DNA of 60,000 nucleotides, from positions 41,628,758 through 41,688,757 of the forward strand of contig OX485805.1 in NCBI GenBank assembly GCA_950295325.1, given 5' to 3'. Position numbers and translations under genes: made by a program. The notes beneath the pieces are model-generated. The model was not told where the DNA came from and did not search any database. It saw only the letters and a program-made list of their open reading frames with translations. Position 1 is the first letter of the stretch, and the number at the start of each line of letters is the position of its first letter. Shown here piece by piece: positions 39,501-49,959 of the stretch. Source of the stretch: Polytrichum commune (lineage: Eukaryota > Streptophyta > Polytrichopsida > Polytrichales > Polytrichaceae).

Positions 39501-42500
39501 ACAAGAATATCTCATAGAGAAACTTGAAGTTCGAACATTACCTTGAAACCGGACGAGCTAGGTCCTTCCAAGAAACCATCTTCAGCTGCTAGACTTAATT
39601 TTACACCCTCCGAATCATTGTTTCTGAGTATGTCTCCTCCCAACTTTACATCTGCAGTGATGCATGTTGTTGATTCAAAAAAGTCCAGGGGAAACACAGG
39701 ACTAGAGCCACCATTATTTGCTTGGCTACCCAGAAGCACTGCTCCAAGTTTCTTTACCTGCTCGGCCTCCAAGGTTCCACTCTGCTTCTGGTTATCTCCA
39801 GCATTCAGACTACTGTTGGCCTCAGGCACCAGTGATGTAAAAGAGAAAACCTGCAAGCTTCCATCATCATGAAGTACTAGTACGCTGTTCCTTTCTTTCG
39901 TCATGGGGCGATAAGCAGCCACTCCATCCACTCGCAATGATGATGGACTACCTGTCATACGTAGGGGCTGGGAGTGTGTCTCAGTAGTTCCAATTTGCAC
40001 AGCAACTGCTGTATTGGATCTTTGACTAGACAAGCATACAAAAAGGCCACTACCCTCAAACATCTCCTTCCAATGATGCAGCCCTGCAGCCCTGCTTTTT
40101 TCATCCTGCTCTTCTACTACATGAGCAACTTGTGAAAAACCTGTAAGATCGGAATTCAACCGTGCCATCAAGGTCAGATTGTCACTATATGACAAGAAGA
40201 GCAACTTGTATGCGGCAGAGTAATGCATTGAAACCCCTTTCACTGGCTTATAGTCTCCGGGAAGTTGAATGTTTTCAGTCAAAATCCGAGCCCCGGTATC
40301 ATTACCAGTTACACACTGACTGTACAGTACACCTTGCAGAGAAAGGACGAGGGCTGTCAGTTGTCCTTGACCAGCAGAAACTAAAGCTGCATCTGCTATG
40401 GAGTCCTCCAAAATGGTGAAATAATGTGATGGGCTTATCTTGTCCTGTGATAAATCATAGATTTTCACAAACTTATTGGTGACCACCATCAATTCAACTT
40501 GTGACCCAGGAACCCAAGCCACCCGACGGATGTATGCATCCTGAAGAGCAAGCTCCACAGCCAAACGATCAGTCACCTCTCCTCGCGGATTGACAGTAAA
40601 TACCTGGCAGTCCTCATAACCTGCAACTGCCAAGTAGCTCTCATTTGCACTGTTGAATGCAAGTTGCACCACTTCAAATCGCACTGCATTCTTTGACAGA
40701 GGTTTCACTGTTGTCTTGTCAACAGTGACAGGGGTTGCTGTGGGTTGGCCAATAAGCTGCCCAACATCAAAGATGGTCACTTTATCTCCTTCTCCAGCTG
40801 CCAGCCTACCTCGGCTGCTGATAGTCAACAAAGATTTTACAAGAAGGCCACTAACAAGGTGTGACTTCAGCTCCCGTGCATTAGGATACTCTGCTTTGAT
40901 TTTCATGTCCAACGACCCACTCTTGTATGCTCTTTTGAGCTGGAGAAGATCACTCTTGAAATTTAATGTTCGGTCTTTGCTCACCTCTACCTCCTCGACT
41001 TTCCTACTTGTCAGCCTGTGGCCAAGGTTCAGATCACTCAGCAGCTTTTTACACAAAGAAAGCACCTGTCCTTCCACATCCAAATCGGAAAGTACACCTA
41101 AAAGATGTTTTTCTACACCTTCCAGGCCGGAGATTTTGAATGCTTCATCACTATCACAATGATCCTCTTCTTCGTCATCAGTGTCACTGTCTGATGGAGG
41201 AAGATCACCTCGGTGAGAATTCAGTGGCAAGAAATTTTCCACTGAGTTTGATTCTGTAGGCAGAACAGCACTCGTGGGAGAGACGTACTTCCTCGGCTTC
41301 AGGCAAAGACAGCTAGTGCCTCTTACACCTCCAGCTCCACAGTCACAAAAGAACCTGCTGAGTCGTGAATACACAACCTTGTGACCCTTATGACATACCT
41401 TTGCGCACACAGAACAGCATCCCTTGGAAACAGTCAGGTCACAAGTGTAACAGAAGTACCAATGCTGCTCCAAGAAATTGCTCCCACTGGAGGTAAAAGT
41501 ACAAACCCGAGAAGCTAGGGATCGCTCACTTGAGCTGCCATCATCCTCATCATCTCGGTCTAAGCTTGCAATCTCACCATCTGAGGTCGCATCATCCTCG
41601 TCTTCATCCACAGACATTGCATCACAATCTTCAACCCCTGGTTCCAAAGTAGAATGAAGCAGCAATTCTGAACTTTTCCGAAATGGAGTCTGCTTGGCTT
41701 TCATACCTAAAAGGCCTGAATGGTTGATATGGGATTCTCTACTCTCTCCTTGTTCACTTTGCATCTGGACTTTGTTGCCACCACATGCAGTCAAGATTGA
41801 GTTCAGGAAAGAAATAATGGTCTTGAGGCCTTCTACATGGGAGCCATTCACATGGAGCTTACCCACAAGCTCAACCACAGTTTCCAACAGCCGCTTCAAT
41901 AACGACTCTCCTTGGGCAAGCTGAACCATCAACCCAAAATATGACTTTGCAGCAAGAACATCAAAGGCCACAAAAGCTCGTTCCAGATTGACCAGCATTG
42001 AACTAAGTAGATGCGTATGAAGCTTGCGTCCTTGGTCTTCAGCTGGTGAAAGCACCAAAGACTGCACAAGACTAGAGGCTAGATCCCTCACACCAGGTGA
42101 GGCTGCTCGCCTTCCTAACTTGCTCTCTGAAACCTCTTCACTCCAGCCAAGGAACCGCTGTTCCAGCCAATCAGATAAGGTGGCTGTGTCCATTTGCAAA
42201 AACTTCTGCTGCAAGTCATTCTTACACCTGAGATTGTATCCTAGAAGCATGACAATAAGTTGGAGGGCCTTGATATTCACAGCTTCACTGGGACACCCAT
42301 CGAGAACATCTATGAGGAGTGACACTCGTCCTGAGCCAACAAGATTTCTACACTTCTCCGATATCTCCACATTTATCTCCTCCCCACCTTGTTGCTGATT
42401 TGCAAAATACAGTTGCAGTGCTTCAAACCTGGAGGAATCGCTCCTTATAGTGCTGTATACTTCAAGGACTTGCAATACAACAGCCTCCCAAACAGCCTCA

Positions 42501-45500
42501 TCCACTTCTGCCCGTTTCAGGCACAGGAGTTGGAGAAGCCTCTCTGCATGCTTCAGTTCACACATATCACTGTACAATGCTTGCTCTTCTTTGATTGGTA
42601 GCAACATCTCCAGGACAGCAGTGCACTTAGAATGCACACATTCGAATGTACTGTCCAGTTTCATATTCATGATTGTGCCCAACAGTCCATCTAACATTCC
42701 CTTCTGTAACGTCTGTGGATCAAGCCCAGCTTCCTTGCCCTGAGTGTCCAAAAGGATCTGTACTGTATCTATAATGCCCTCAATAGACATCATCGCGGAC
42801 AGCACAGCTGCACTGCCAGGTCGAGAACATAGAGGAAATCCATGAAGCAGAGACGGGATCAAAATACTATCAAGGTCTCTAAACTTTCCCTTCTCACATT
42901 CTGGCCCTACTAGAAAAGTAAGAGGCTCGGATGGCCATGCACTCACTGTGGCCCATCTCAAAAGTGACTGCAGAGTTGAAGCACTTACACCTATCGCCTC
43001 TAATAGATCAAGTTGCTTAGTTTTCGTCAAACCCCCTTGCAAAAGTAGATCAATGGAAGATGAAGTAGCCTTGCATGGCTGTTGCTCCCGCAGAGCATGC
43101 GAAACTGCATCTCGAACCACCTCCACATACCAAGCCAGAATACCCGACAAGTATTGCAGCAGTTGGCCTGAATAACTATCTTTCAGAAGTATTGATGACG
43201 TGTTCATTAAGAAACTTTGAAGTTTAGGATTCTTGAGAGACTTCTCTTCTGAGGAACTATCTTCAGCACTAGCAGTTCCTCTTCTGTACAGAGACCATAG
43301 CATAGCTTGTAGCATTGACAGCAGCATTGTCAAAGAAGAACCCTGTCTTAGTAAATCCCATGCTAGCAACTTTACCCCACCTTTGCACAGAGAAGTCTGA
43401 ACAGCAGACAAACTGTGCATCATGAACCCAACCCACTGGTCTGCAGACGCATCACTTAATCCTGTGTGGAGACATTTACTAATGCCCAAAACAAAGTCTG
43501 ATCCCAAACTGGTTATACTATCCCCTGTCATCTCCCATGGTGCAACCTGTTTCAATAAAGGGCTTATGCTGCATACCATATTCCAGCCCATTACATAAAT
43601 ATACCTCTCAAATACCAACTCCTCAACCATTTTGAAAGACCTGCCCTTCCAGATATTCAGCACATCACTAATCACTTGACTGACCTCATCCATGTCCAAG
43701 ACAGACTCCTGAAGTCCTGGAACATGTAGAGACCCACCTATGTCCAACAGCTGCTGGATACAAAGCTCATCCAGTACCCGCTCCTCTCCAATGCGGTGTT
43801 CCTCAACAATATGATGTGCCACAAGACCTGCCCATGATTGTTGTGGTCCATTATCTCCTCTTCCATTCAAATTTGTCTTGAATGATTGATGTTGCAGCTT
43901 CCGTTGCAAGTTCACTAATAACCACCGGGGGTAGGTATCAAAATGAAGCAGCAAATACCGTAAGGCCAATACCAGCCTTGACACCAGCAGCGACCACATT
44001 GCAAATGGCGTACCAGGGAGTATAGTGTGGTGCCTCTCAGGGTTTCGAAGAGACTTGAGGGCACTCAACACAGTCCGTAGAATGGCTGACCTTCCAGAAA
44101 TGTCTAAAGAATGGAAGGCCATGAAGAGGACCTCCATGTGGAAAAAAGACGGCAGAGCCTTGGTCATATTCAAATCCACAGCTTTGATGTTTCGAGATTT
44201 GGTAAGAACATAATCTATAAACATCTTCCAGAATTCAAGAGCTAATGGGTCATTTGGTGCTTGAACACCTCGTCGAGTTGAGCGGTTAATCAGTAGCTTT
44301 GCAAACAAACAGCAACTTTTTGCTGTGAGAGATGCATCTCCTTCCTTCAAGATCTGGGTCACAAGATGTAATTCTAAACTGTCACTTAAAACATGCTTGA
44401 CCACCAAAGTATCAAGCAAGTCAAAAGAACCCTTATGTAGTTGAGCTAATACATCTGAACCAATATCTTCTGATTCCCCTGCATCAAACCCAAGTGCATT
44501 GTTGTTCACAAGACTGGGTTGAGAGAAGTAGATCTGTAAGAAAACATCCAAATGCTCCTTCGTCAGCATTTTACATGCAGCATCAAATGTGGGTCGATGC
44601 CAAGTTGGGGAGAATATACAATCTTTCATGAAGCTCATTGCTTGGTTGGCTGCTTGTAAGGGGGTATTATATAGAGCATCCAACTTCTTTGCTGAAGAAG
44701 AAGTTGGTGCAAGCCCCTCTGAGTTAATAGAGTGTCTTCCAGATTCTGAAAAAAGGTCCCCAAAAAGAGCATCATCCTCACTTGCAACAGTGACAGTATC
44801 CAATGACCCAACAGCAGAATCCTCTTCACTGTGAACTGAAGAAGCCGTCTCCATCACAGACCCCTCTTTTAGACCTTGAGCGTGCATCAAGGCTGTCACA
44901 GCAACCAGGTTATCTAGCCAGCGACCATCACTTGGGAAAATAATCTGCAGCTGCTCTTGTGGATGAAGTGCCTCACTAAGATCAACCTTTTTAGAATGAA
45001 TTTCACATACAGGCAATTGACTTAAAGCTCTTCCACTTCCACTTTGCTTCATGCTTGATTCTGGAGTCCTTGATTGCTGCTCAAATTCTCCATTTGAGCG
45101 GGCATGAGCATCCTGGAGAAGAATTAATAAGTGGCTCAGGACATGTGGCGTAAATGCCAATGGCAGTTGTTGACCTGAAAGAGGCCCTTGTTGCTTGAAA
45201 CTCCTAACTTCCAGAATATCCAGCAACGATGCAACCACAAAAGTCCTGTAATTTTGAGAAGTCACTTGATCTGAAATAAGAACTTCTGAAAGCTGAAGCA
45301 GGCTATCAATTAAAGAAGGCAGCGAGCACCCTTGATTGGAATCCAGTACCATGTCTGGGTCAGAGCTACTGAATTCATATGTGTGCTGGAAAAAGTGTTG
45401 CAAGGTGGAGGCATGCTCAACCAATCTTGCACCAACTTCTTTGTCCATACAGCACACCACCTGCTCTTTTAATAGGTTCATCAGAAGATTCATCAAACTC

Positions 45501-48500
45501 ACCACCAGAGCTATCCTGACCTGCAATAACCTGTCTTCTTCCTCATTGGCAACCCTCCCACAACCTGTCAACAATGCTTGACACACTCCTAATAGGCGTG
45601 AAACACAACGAATCTGCCCTATAGCATATTTCTGTGCAGTTGTCACCATGCTGGTTGTCTCCAGCGCCACCTTGGAGTGCTCAGTTGGAGCGCCTCTGCT
45701 CAACTGTTGTGCCAACAGATGCTCACTGGCCAACACCGATAGTATGCTCTTTGCTGGACCTGAGACCTGCTGATCTCCAGAACCTTCCTCTGTATGCAGA
45801 CAAAGGCAACCCCAAATGTGAATCCAATTTTCAAAGGTTCTAAAAAGGCCTCAACAGATATAATAAGTGAGGTCTGTGACATGCACTAAACTGCATAAAC
45901 TACTCATTGCCTATACTTCCAAGTACACGGTGGATCCTCTAGCATAGAGAACTCAAAAAATTAGGTTATGCACTATTGTTTAACATCTGGCAGAAAAGGA
46001 AGAAACGTACTGTGTTGCAGCTTCCAGCTTACCTTCAGGAGAACCGTTACTGACATCGCTTGGAGTATCTCCAAGCTCATTTGCGACAGACACATTGAAA
46101 AAAGGCACCTCGTCACTTGCATTGGCCAAAGATCTTGATATGGATAAACTACGCTCCCTTGCCTTCCCTCCCACCAAGGCTGTCTCTAGGAGTACCACTA
46201 GCCTCTGCTGCATCTGCAAATAGAATATGTGCACATCGGAATTTTGAGATTCTCGGGCAACAAACGCCATTACCAAAGGACAGGATTGTAGCTATATTTC
46301 ACATCAAAATATACATTGATGAGTAATTTCTTTTGCACATCAAAATATTCTGAAACATCCTCTGTTCACATAAAAGACACAAGAGTATTTTGCTTCGACA
46401 GCTAAGATATCCAATTCAACAAAATGATTTTATTGGATGGCAGTAGGATAAGGGAAAAGTGAAGACAGATTGAGAACCAGACAGGAATGTATCGTTTCTT
46501 TTATTTGACCCTAATAAGCACATCAATGCAAGGGGGTCATTCAGGGTCCTACCTTACAGAAAATCCCATCACTTCCCAAGTTATCTGACCATCTGTACAC
46601 TCTGATCAATAATCAAATGTGAAGAAACAACCATCTCTAATTTTATACCACACAACCTGCTACTTCCCTAGTGTGGGAGGAAGCTTCAGAGCCAACATAT
46701 CATACCCTCTTAATACCGCCTACCAAGACTTGGTCATCATAAGGTCACCATCACAGATACACATGGGCGATATGACACTTCATAATTGCTCTTAGTAAAT
46801 TACAGATAGGCTAAATACCGAAGCTATATGACGATTGTATCTATCCAAGTACAGGGTACACTTGATGAGCCCCAACCTCCACACAGAACCTCAATCGCCT
46901 TTAGTCCAACCACTAGATTATTTATTCTCCTCACTATTACCAAAGAGCACAAGAAAAGACTCCTTCCTAAGAATTTCAGGGCGTTACAACGATCAGCTTT
47001 CATCATGATGGAGTCTGTAAATGGAACAAGGCCATTTTTACCACATGAACCTTGGTCACTGCAACAAAAGTCCCAATGCCGAGTAGTATCCATACAAGAA
47101 ACCCTAAAACATATTTTGACAAAGTCTGTTATCGTTTTATTGCCAAAGTAACTGTCTAGAAGTGGAGAGTGGGGCAAAACATTTCAGCATGACTCTATAT
47201 GTTCCAATGATCAAGTAGCATAATTAGCTTGCTCAGAGTATCTCAAATTTGACAAATTTTGAGGTGAGTCAATCGCCAACCAGCTGCTCAATCAAAAGCT
47301 CCTACTGATCACCAGAAGGACAATTAACATGGGGACAATTCAGTGGGAGGATTCGTGGCCACAAAAAAAAGACTGCAAGAGTTAGTCTACCTCAGGGTGC
47401 ACAGTGACACCAATTCTCTGAGACTTCAAAGCATTGGTCTCCTCTGGGAGCAAAAGGCCCGATGTGCTTTCTGGCGGCTTTGAGACACTCGCCTCTAACC
47501 CTTGCACGCAGACCTCCACTGTCAGTCTGTAGATCTGCTCAACAACCTCCTTTTCTCCTCCACCTGTGCGCCCCTCATTCATTAGCCATTTCAATTAGGT
47601 CTTTCACCAACATTCACACAACGACCAAGTTCATCCAACAACGAGACCACAGATTGCCCTAACATCGACCCGCCCGCTCAATTGGCGCCCAATCCGATAC
47701 CAAAGAGCTGACGATCTGGAGACAATAGTAGCTCCAGACGCAATCCTCCTACTCCGATTTTGAGAGATCATCCGAAATAATTGCAGAAACAGAGCATCGC
47801 TACCGCAGAGGTGGAGGAGAGAGTCTTTATCTCCTCCACCTGTGCCCCTCTCTCATTCATTCAATTAGGTCATTCACCAACATTCACACAACGGCCAAGA
47901 TCATCCACCAACAAGGCCACTAGGTTGCCCTAACATCCGCTCAATTGGCGCCTAATCCGATACCAGAGCGCTGACGATCTGCACGCAATCCTCGTACTCC
48001 TCCAATTGTGAGACATCGTCGTCCGGATTACAGAAACAGAGCATCACCACCGCACAGGTGGAGGAGAGAACGTTTCTTTCCTCCACCTGTGCCCCCCATT
48101 TCAATTAGGTATGTCACCAACATTCGCACAATGACCAAGATCATGCAACAACAAGATACCGCCAGGTTGCCCTAAAATCGTCACACCGCCCGCTCAATTG
48201 GCACCTCTAATCCGATACCAGAGCGCTGACGATCTGCACACAACAATAGTCCCACACAATCCTCTCGTTCTCCTCCAATTTTGAGACATCATCCGGAAAG
48301 ATGAAGCAGAGGATCATCACCACCGCGCGCGCGCGCACACACATACTACAATTGGACAGTCAGACAGAGCGAGCGAGCGCGCGCACCTGCGATCAAATCG
48401 CAGGAGGCGCTCAACACGGCCTCCACGATCGCCAGGCCAAATTCCACCTGCTGCTTACTCCACTGCCACACGCCTCCCCCATCCCCATCCAGCCCTAGCC

Positions 48501-48627
48501 GCAGCACCGCCTCCAGCTGCCGCAGCCCCTCCTGAACCTCCCCCTCCTTCAACCGCTCCTGCAACCCCGCCCCCCCGCCGGGCGGCAGCTGCTGCAACAC
48601 CTCCGCCAACTTCCCCAGCGTCCCCAT
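27579..48627 (-). CDS. BIG: BIG/UBR4-type giant E3 ubiquitin ligase (auxin transport protein BIG), 18 coding exons
   Basis: Plant orthologue of UBR4/Pushover, an N-degron-pathway ubiquitin ligase needed in plants for auxin transport and light/hormone responses. Exons: 48627-48387, 47563-47391, 46213-46033, 45789-39542, 39243-38620, 38438-38258, 37759-37516, 37347-35621, 35442-33449, 33062-32197, 31979-31766, 31639-31367, 31226-31095, 31006-30863, 30577-29968, 29688-29312, 29185-28682, 28502-27579 (TAA). All 17 introns are GT-AG and phases agree: 15,657 nt, 5,218 aa (Arabidopsis BIG about 5,100). Domains: UBR box about 1628-1697, beta-propeller-like 1870-2180, beta-sandwich-like exon 5, ZZ finger about 2690-2736, Cys cluster 3545-3593, C-terminal hemi-RING about 4781-4835. 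The last 1,000 residues resemble Arabidopsis BIG closely. Exons 13-14 are very short. The least certain junctions are intron 1 (repeat-filled, purine-rich acceptor) and intron 7 (two possible acceptors). No stop or frameshift seen. Confidence 0.95.
28910..29074 (-). other. BIG hemi-RING zinc-binding segment
   Basis: In exon 17, residues about 4781-4835: [12 protein letters not shown] at the start and [15 protein letters not shown] at the end supply the Cys/His ligands of the half-RING that recruits E2 in UBR4-family ligases. The following [14 protein letters not shown] and PSVPLAQY blocks are also highly conserved in plant BIG. The ligands are all present, so the copy looks catalytically competent. 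Confidence 0.8.
34283..34429 (-). other. BIG internal Cys-rich zinc cluster
   Basis: In exon 9, residues about 3545-3593: [18 protein letters not shown] and CNECGYSKY give four CxxC pairs. The same pattern (ending NECG..KY) is characteristic of UBR4/BIG proteins from plants and animals, so it is useful for family assignment. Confidence 0.8.
37032..37172 (-). other. BIG ZZ-type zinc finger
   Basis: In exon 8, residues about 2690-2736: [20 protein letters not shown], then [10 protein letters not shown] and HNRDHSM, with the CxxC...CxxC...CxxC and H-x3-H spacing of ZZ domains. The ZZ finger is present in plant BIG but not in animal UBR4, which supports the plant origin. Likely a ligand- or peptide-binding module. 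Confidence 0.88.
39850..40790 (-). other. BIG beta-propeller-like region
   Basis: In exon 4, residues about 1870-2180, just after the UBR box: repeated strand-like blocks such as [45 protein letters not shown] and VKIYDLSQD look like WD40-type blades, as in the UBR4 family. The assignment of blades is by eye. Confidence 0.6.
41297..41503 (-). other. BIG UBR-box zinc finger (N-degron recognition)
   Basis: In exon 4, residues about 1628-1697: [20 protein letters not shown], then [39 protein letters not shown] and CLCLKPR. The full set of Cys/His ligands of the UBR fold is visible. An acidic stretch ([12 protein letters not shown]) precedes it, as in other BIG proteins. Confidence 0.9.
47391..48386 (-). 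repeat. triplicated 250-275-bp unit filling BIG intron 1 and overlapping exon 2
   Basis: Three direct copies, starting on the plus strand at about 47555, 47831 and 48078 and ending near 48325. Shared blocks: CTCCACCTGTG, TTCAATTAGGT, CACCAACATTC, TTGCCCTAA, CCGCTCAATTGGC, ATCCGATACCA, GCTGACGATCTG and AACAGAGCATC. In the copy nearest exon 2, CTCCACCTGTG is the functional 3' splice site (minus strand CACAG|GTGGAG at 47563). The other two copies carry the same CACAGGTGGAGGA. The unit therefore duplicated an intron end together with the first bases of exon 2. A (GC)n-(CA)n tract at about 48323-48345 follows. Confidence 0.85.
48052..48092. other. perfect 14-bp hairpin containing a decoy 3' splice site
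   Basis: GCACAGGTGGAGGA at 48052-48065 is followed after 13 nt by its exact reverse complement at 48079-48092, inside BIG intron 1. The stem contains the CACAG|GTGGAG acceptor of the third repeat unit, so in the pre-mRNA this decoy site could be masked. Confidence 0.85.
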
Positions 48628-48677
48628 CGCCCCTGCCCTTCCAACTAACTACCCTTCATACAGACGTCCCCCCCACC

Positions 48678-48745
48678 CCTCAACCTCAACCTCAACTTCA
48701 ACCTCAACCTCAACCTCAACCTCAACCTCCACCTCCACCTCCACC
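48678..48745. repeat. (CCTCAA)n / (CCTCCA)n microsatellite
   Basis: About eight CCTCAA hexamers (one CTTCAA variant) followed by about three CCTCCA hexamers, 50-130 bp upstream of the BIG start codon. Confidence 0.95.
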
Positions 48746-49009
48746 ACCTCCCTAACCCTTACCCTAACCCTCACCTCCGCAATCAAACAAGCAATCAATC
48801 AATCAATCCCTTCGCCCTAGTAATTACAGCACTCCCAATTATACCACCGGAGCGCTCGCCGTAATGGCTCGTTCCCTTCCTCCCTTCCTCCCTTTCCTTC
48901 AGTAACTGTGTCGTCTGCCGCAATCTGGAGTTTGGCGATGCGAGGGAGGGACATGCCATGCTGCAGCCATTACCATGGAGGACATCAGCATCGCCTTCTC
49001 TCCGTCTGT

Positions 49010-49192
49010 CAATCTCTCTCTTCTGTTGTCTGTCTCTTGCTGTTTGGTTGTTTGTTCTTCTGAGAACTTCTTCGGAGTCAAGTCTCTCTTCCCTCTTCTC
49101 TCTTCTCTCTTCTCACTTCCCCTTCTCTTGGCTCTTCTCACACCCCCCCCCCCTCCCTCTCTCTCTTTGGTTTCTCTCTCTCTCTCTCTAGG
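49010..49192. repeat. CT-rich low-complexity tract
   Basis: Pyrimidine-rich with several TCTCTCTT blocks, a poly-C run near 49142-49151 and a final (CT)n to 49190. It lies upstream of BIG. Confidence 0.9.
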
Positions 49193-49588
49193 CGACTGCC
49201 CAACTGCCTTGCATGCCACGACGGATGGATGTGACCTCCACAGATCATCCATCCGCGCACTCCCACCTCCACCTCCACATCTCATCCATCCACTTCGCGC
49301 AGATACAGGCGCTGTGTCCCTCGCATACCAGGCAGCATATGAAATGACCCAGTGGCATGACAGCTAGGCTTGTTTTCGAACCCAAATAATGTAACATATA
49401 TAACTAAAGTTTCTGCGGGCTAGATTGTTCTATTGTTTTGCATGTCAAGCTGGATGGATGGATTAATTTTATGGATGAAGTTATGGAACCTCATCCATCC
49501 ACTCTGTCCAAAGTCTCGTATGCCGATCATGGCCCATGGCTCGTGTCTTTCTTTTGAGTTTGGTCCCGCACCAATCTTATTGAAGGTA

Positions 49589-49959
49589 GGTTGAGGCATC
49601 TAGTTGACCAAGTCCATTTAATCGTTCACTAGGGTACATGTGATGCCGACATTGATGAGATTTATTTATTTTTAGGCAAACGGAATTAAGGTTTGTGATT
49701 GATAACCTTCATAAGTGTTTCGGTGACTGTTGTAATCATGAATTAGTATACAAATGAGCGGTTATGGGTTAACCTATAAATTGGATGTGTGTTCCAATTA
49801 ACTTCGCCACTTTAAAATTCATAGAAATTTTTGTATTCATGAAAAAAAATACATTCTTCTAAGAATATGTTTCTCTTTGCAAGAAAAATAACCCCCGGAG
49901 AATATTCCTTCTAAACAATTGCAAACTCTCTTGTTTTATTGGTTATAGATGCCTCAACC
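49589..49959. repeat. 14-bp inverted repeats about 340 bp apart, possible MITE
   Basis: GGTTGAGGCATCTA at 49589-49602 and its exact reverse complement at 49946-49959, with AAGG-type sequence just outside both. The interior is AT-rich without an ORF. A target duplication is not clear, so it is only a candidate element. Confidence 0.45.

Larger units (their letters stand above)
48628..49400 (-). promoter_or_regulatory. BIG 5' leader/promoter area, repeat-rich
   Basis: Immediately upstream of the BIG ATG (48625-48627). Contains a (CCTCAA)n tract at 48678-48727 grading into (CCTCCA)n to about 48745, i.e. TTGAGG repeats in the transcript sense; a telomere-like CCCTAACCCTTACCCTAACC at 48750-48769; and a long CT-rich stretch at about 49010-49192 (GA-rich in the transcript sense, a common feature of plant core promoters and leaders). 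Frames at 48899-49285 (minus) and 48958-49367 (plus) are low-complexity translations. No TATA box is obvious. Confidence 0.5.

Noticed and set aside
39543-45843. Many plus-strand open frames of 70-170 codons opposite the long BIG exon (for example 40653-41162 and 42024-42398)
   Set aside because: They are antisense shadows of a conserved coding exon and have no protein features of their own.
48899-49367. Overlapping frames of 77-130 codons on both strands upstream of BIG
   Set aside because: Translations of CT/GA low-complexity DNA (Ser/Leu/Pro or Arg/Glu/Lys runs); better explained as promoter or leader sequence.
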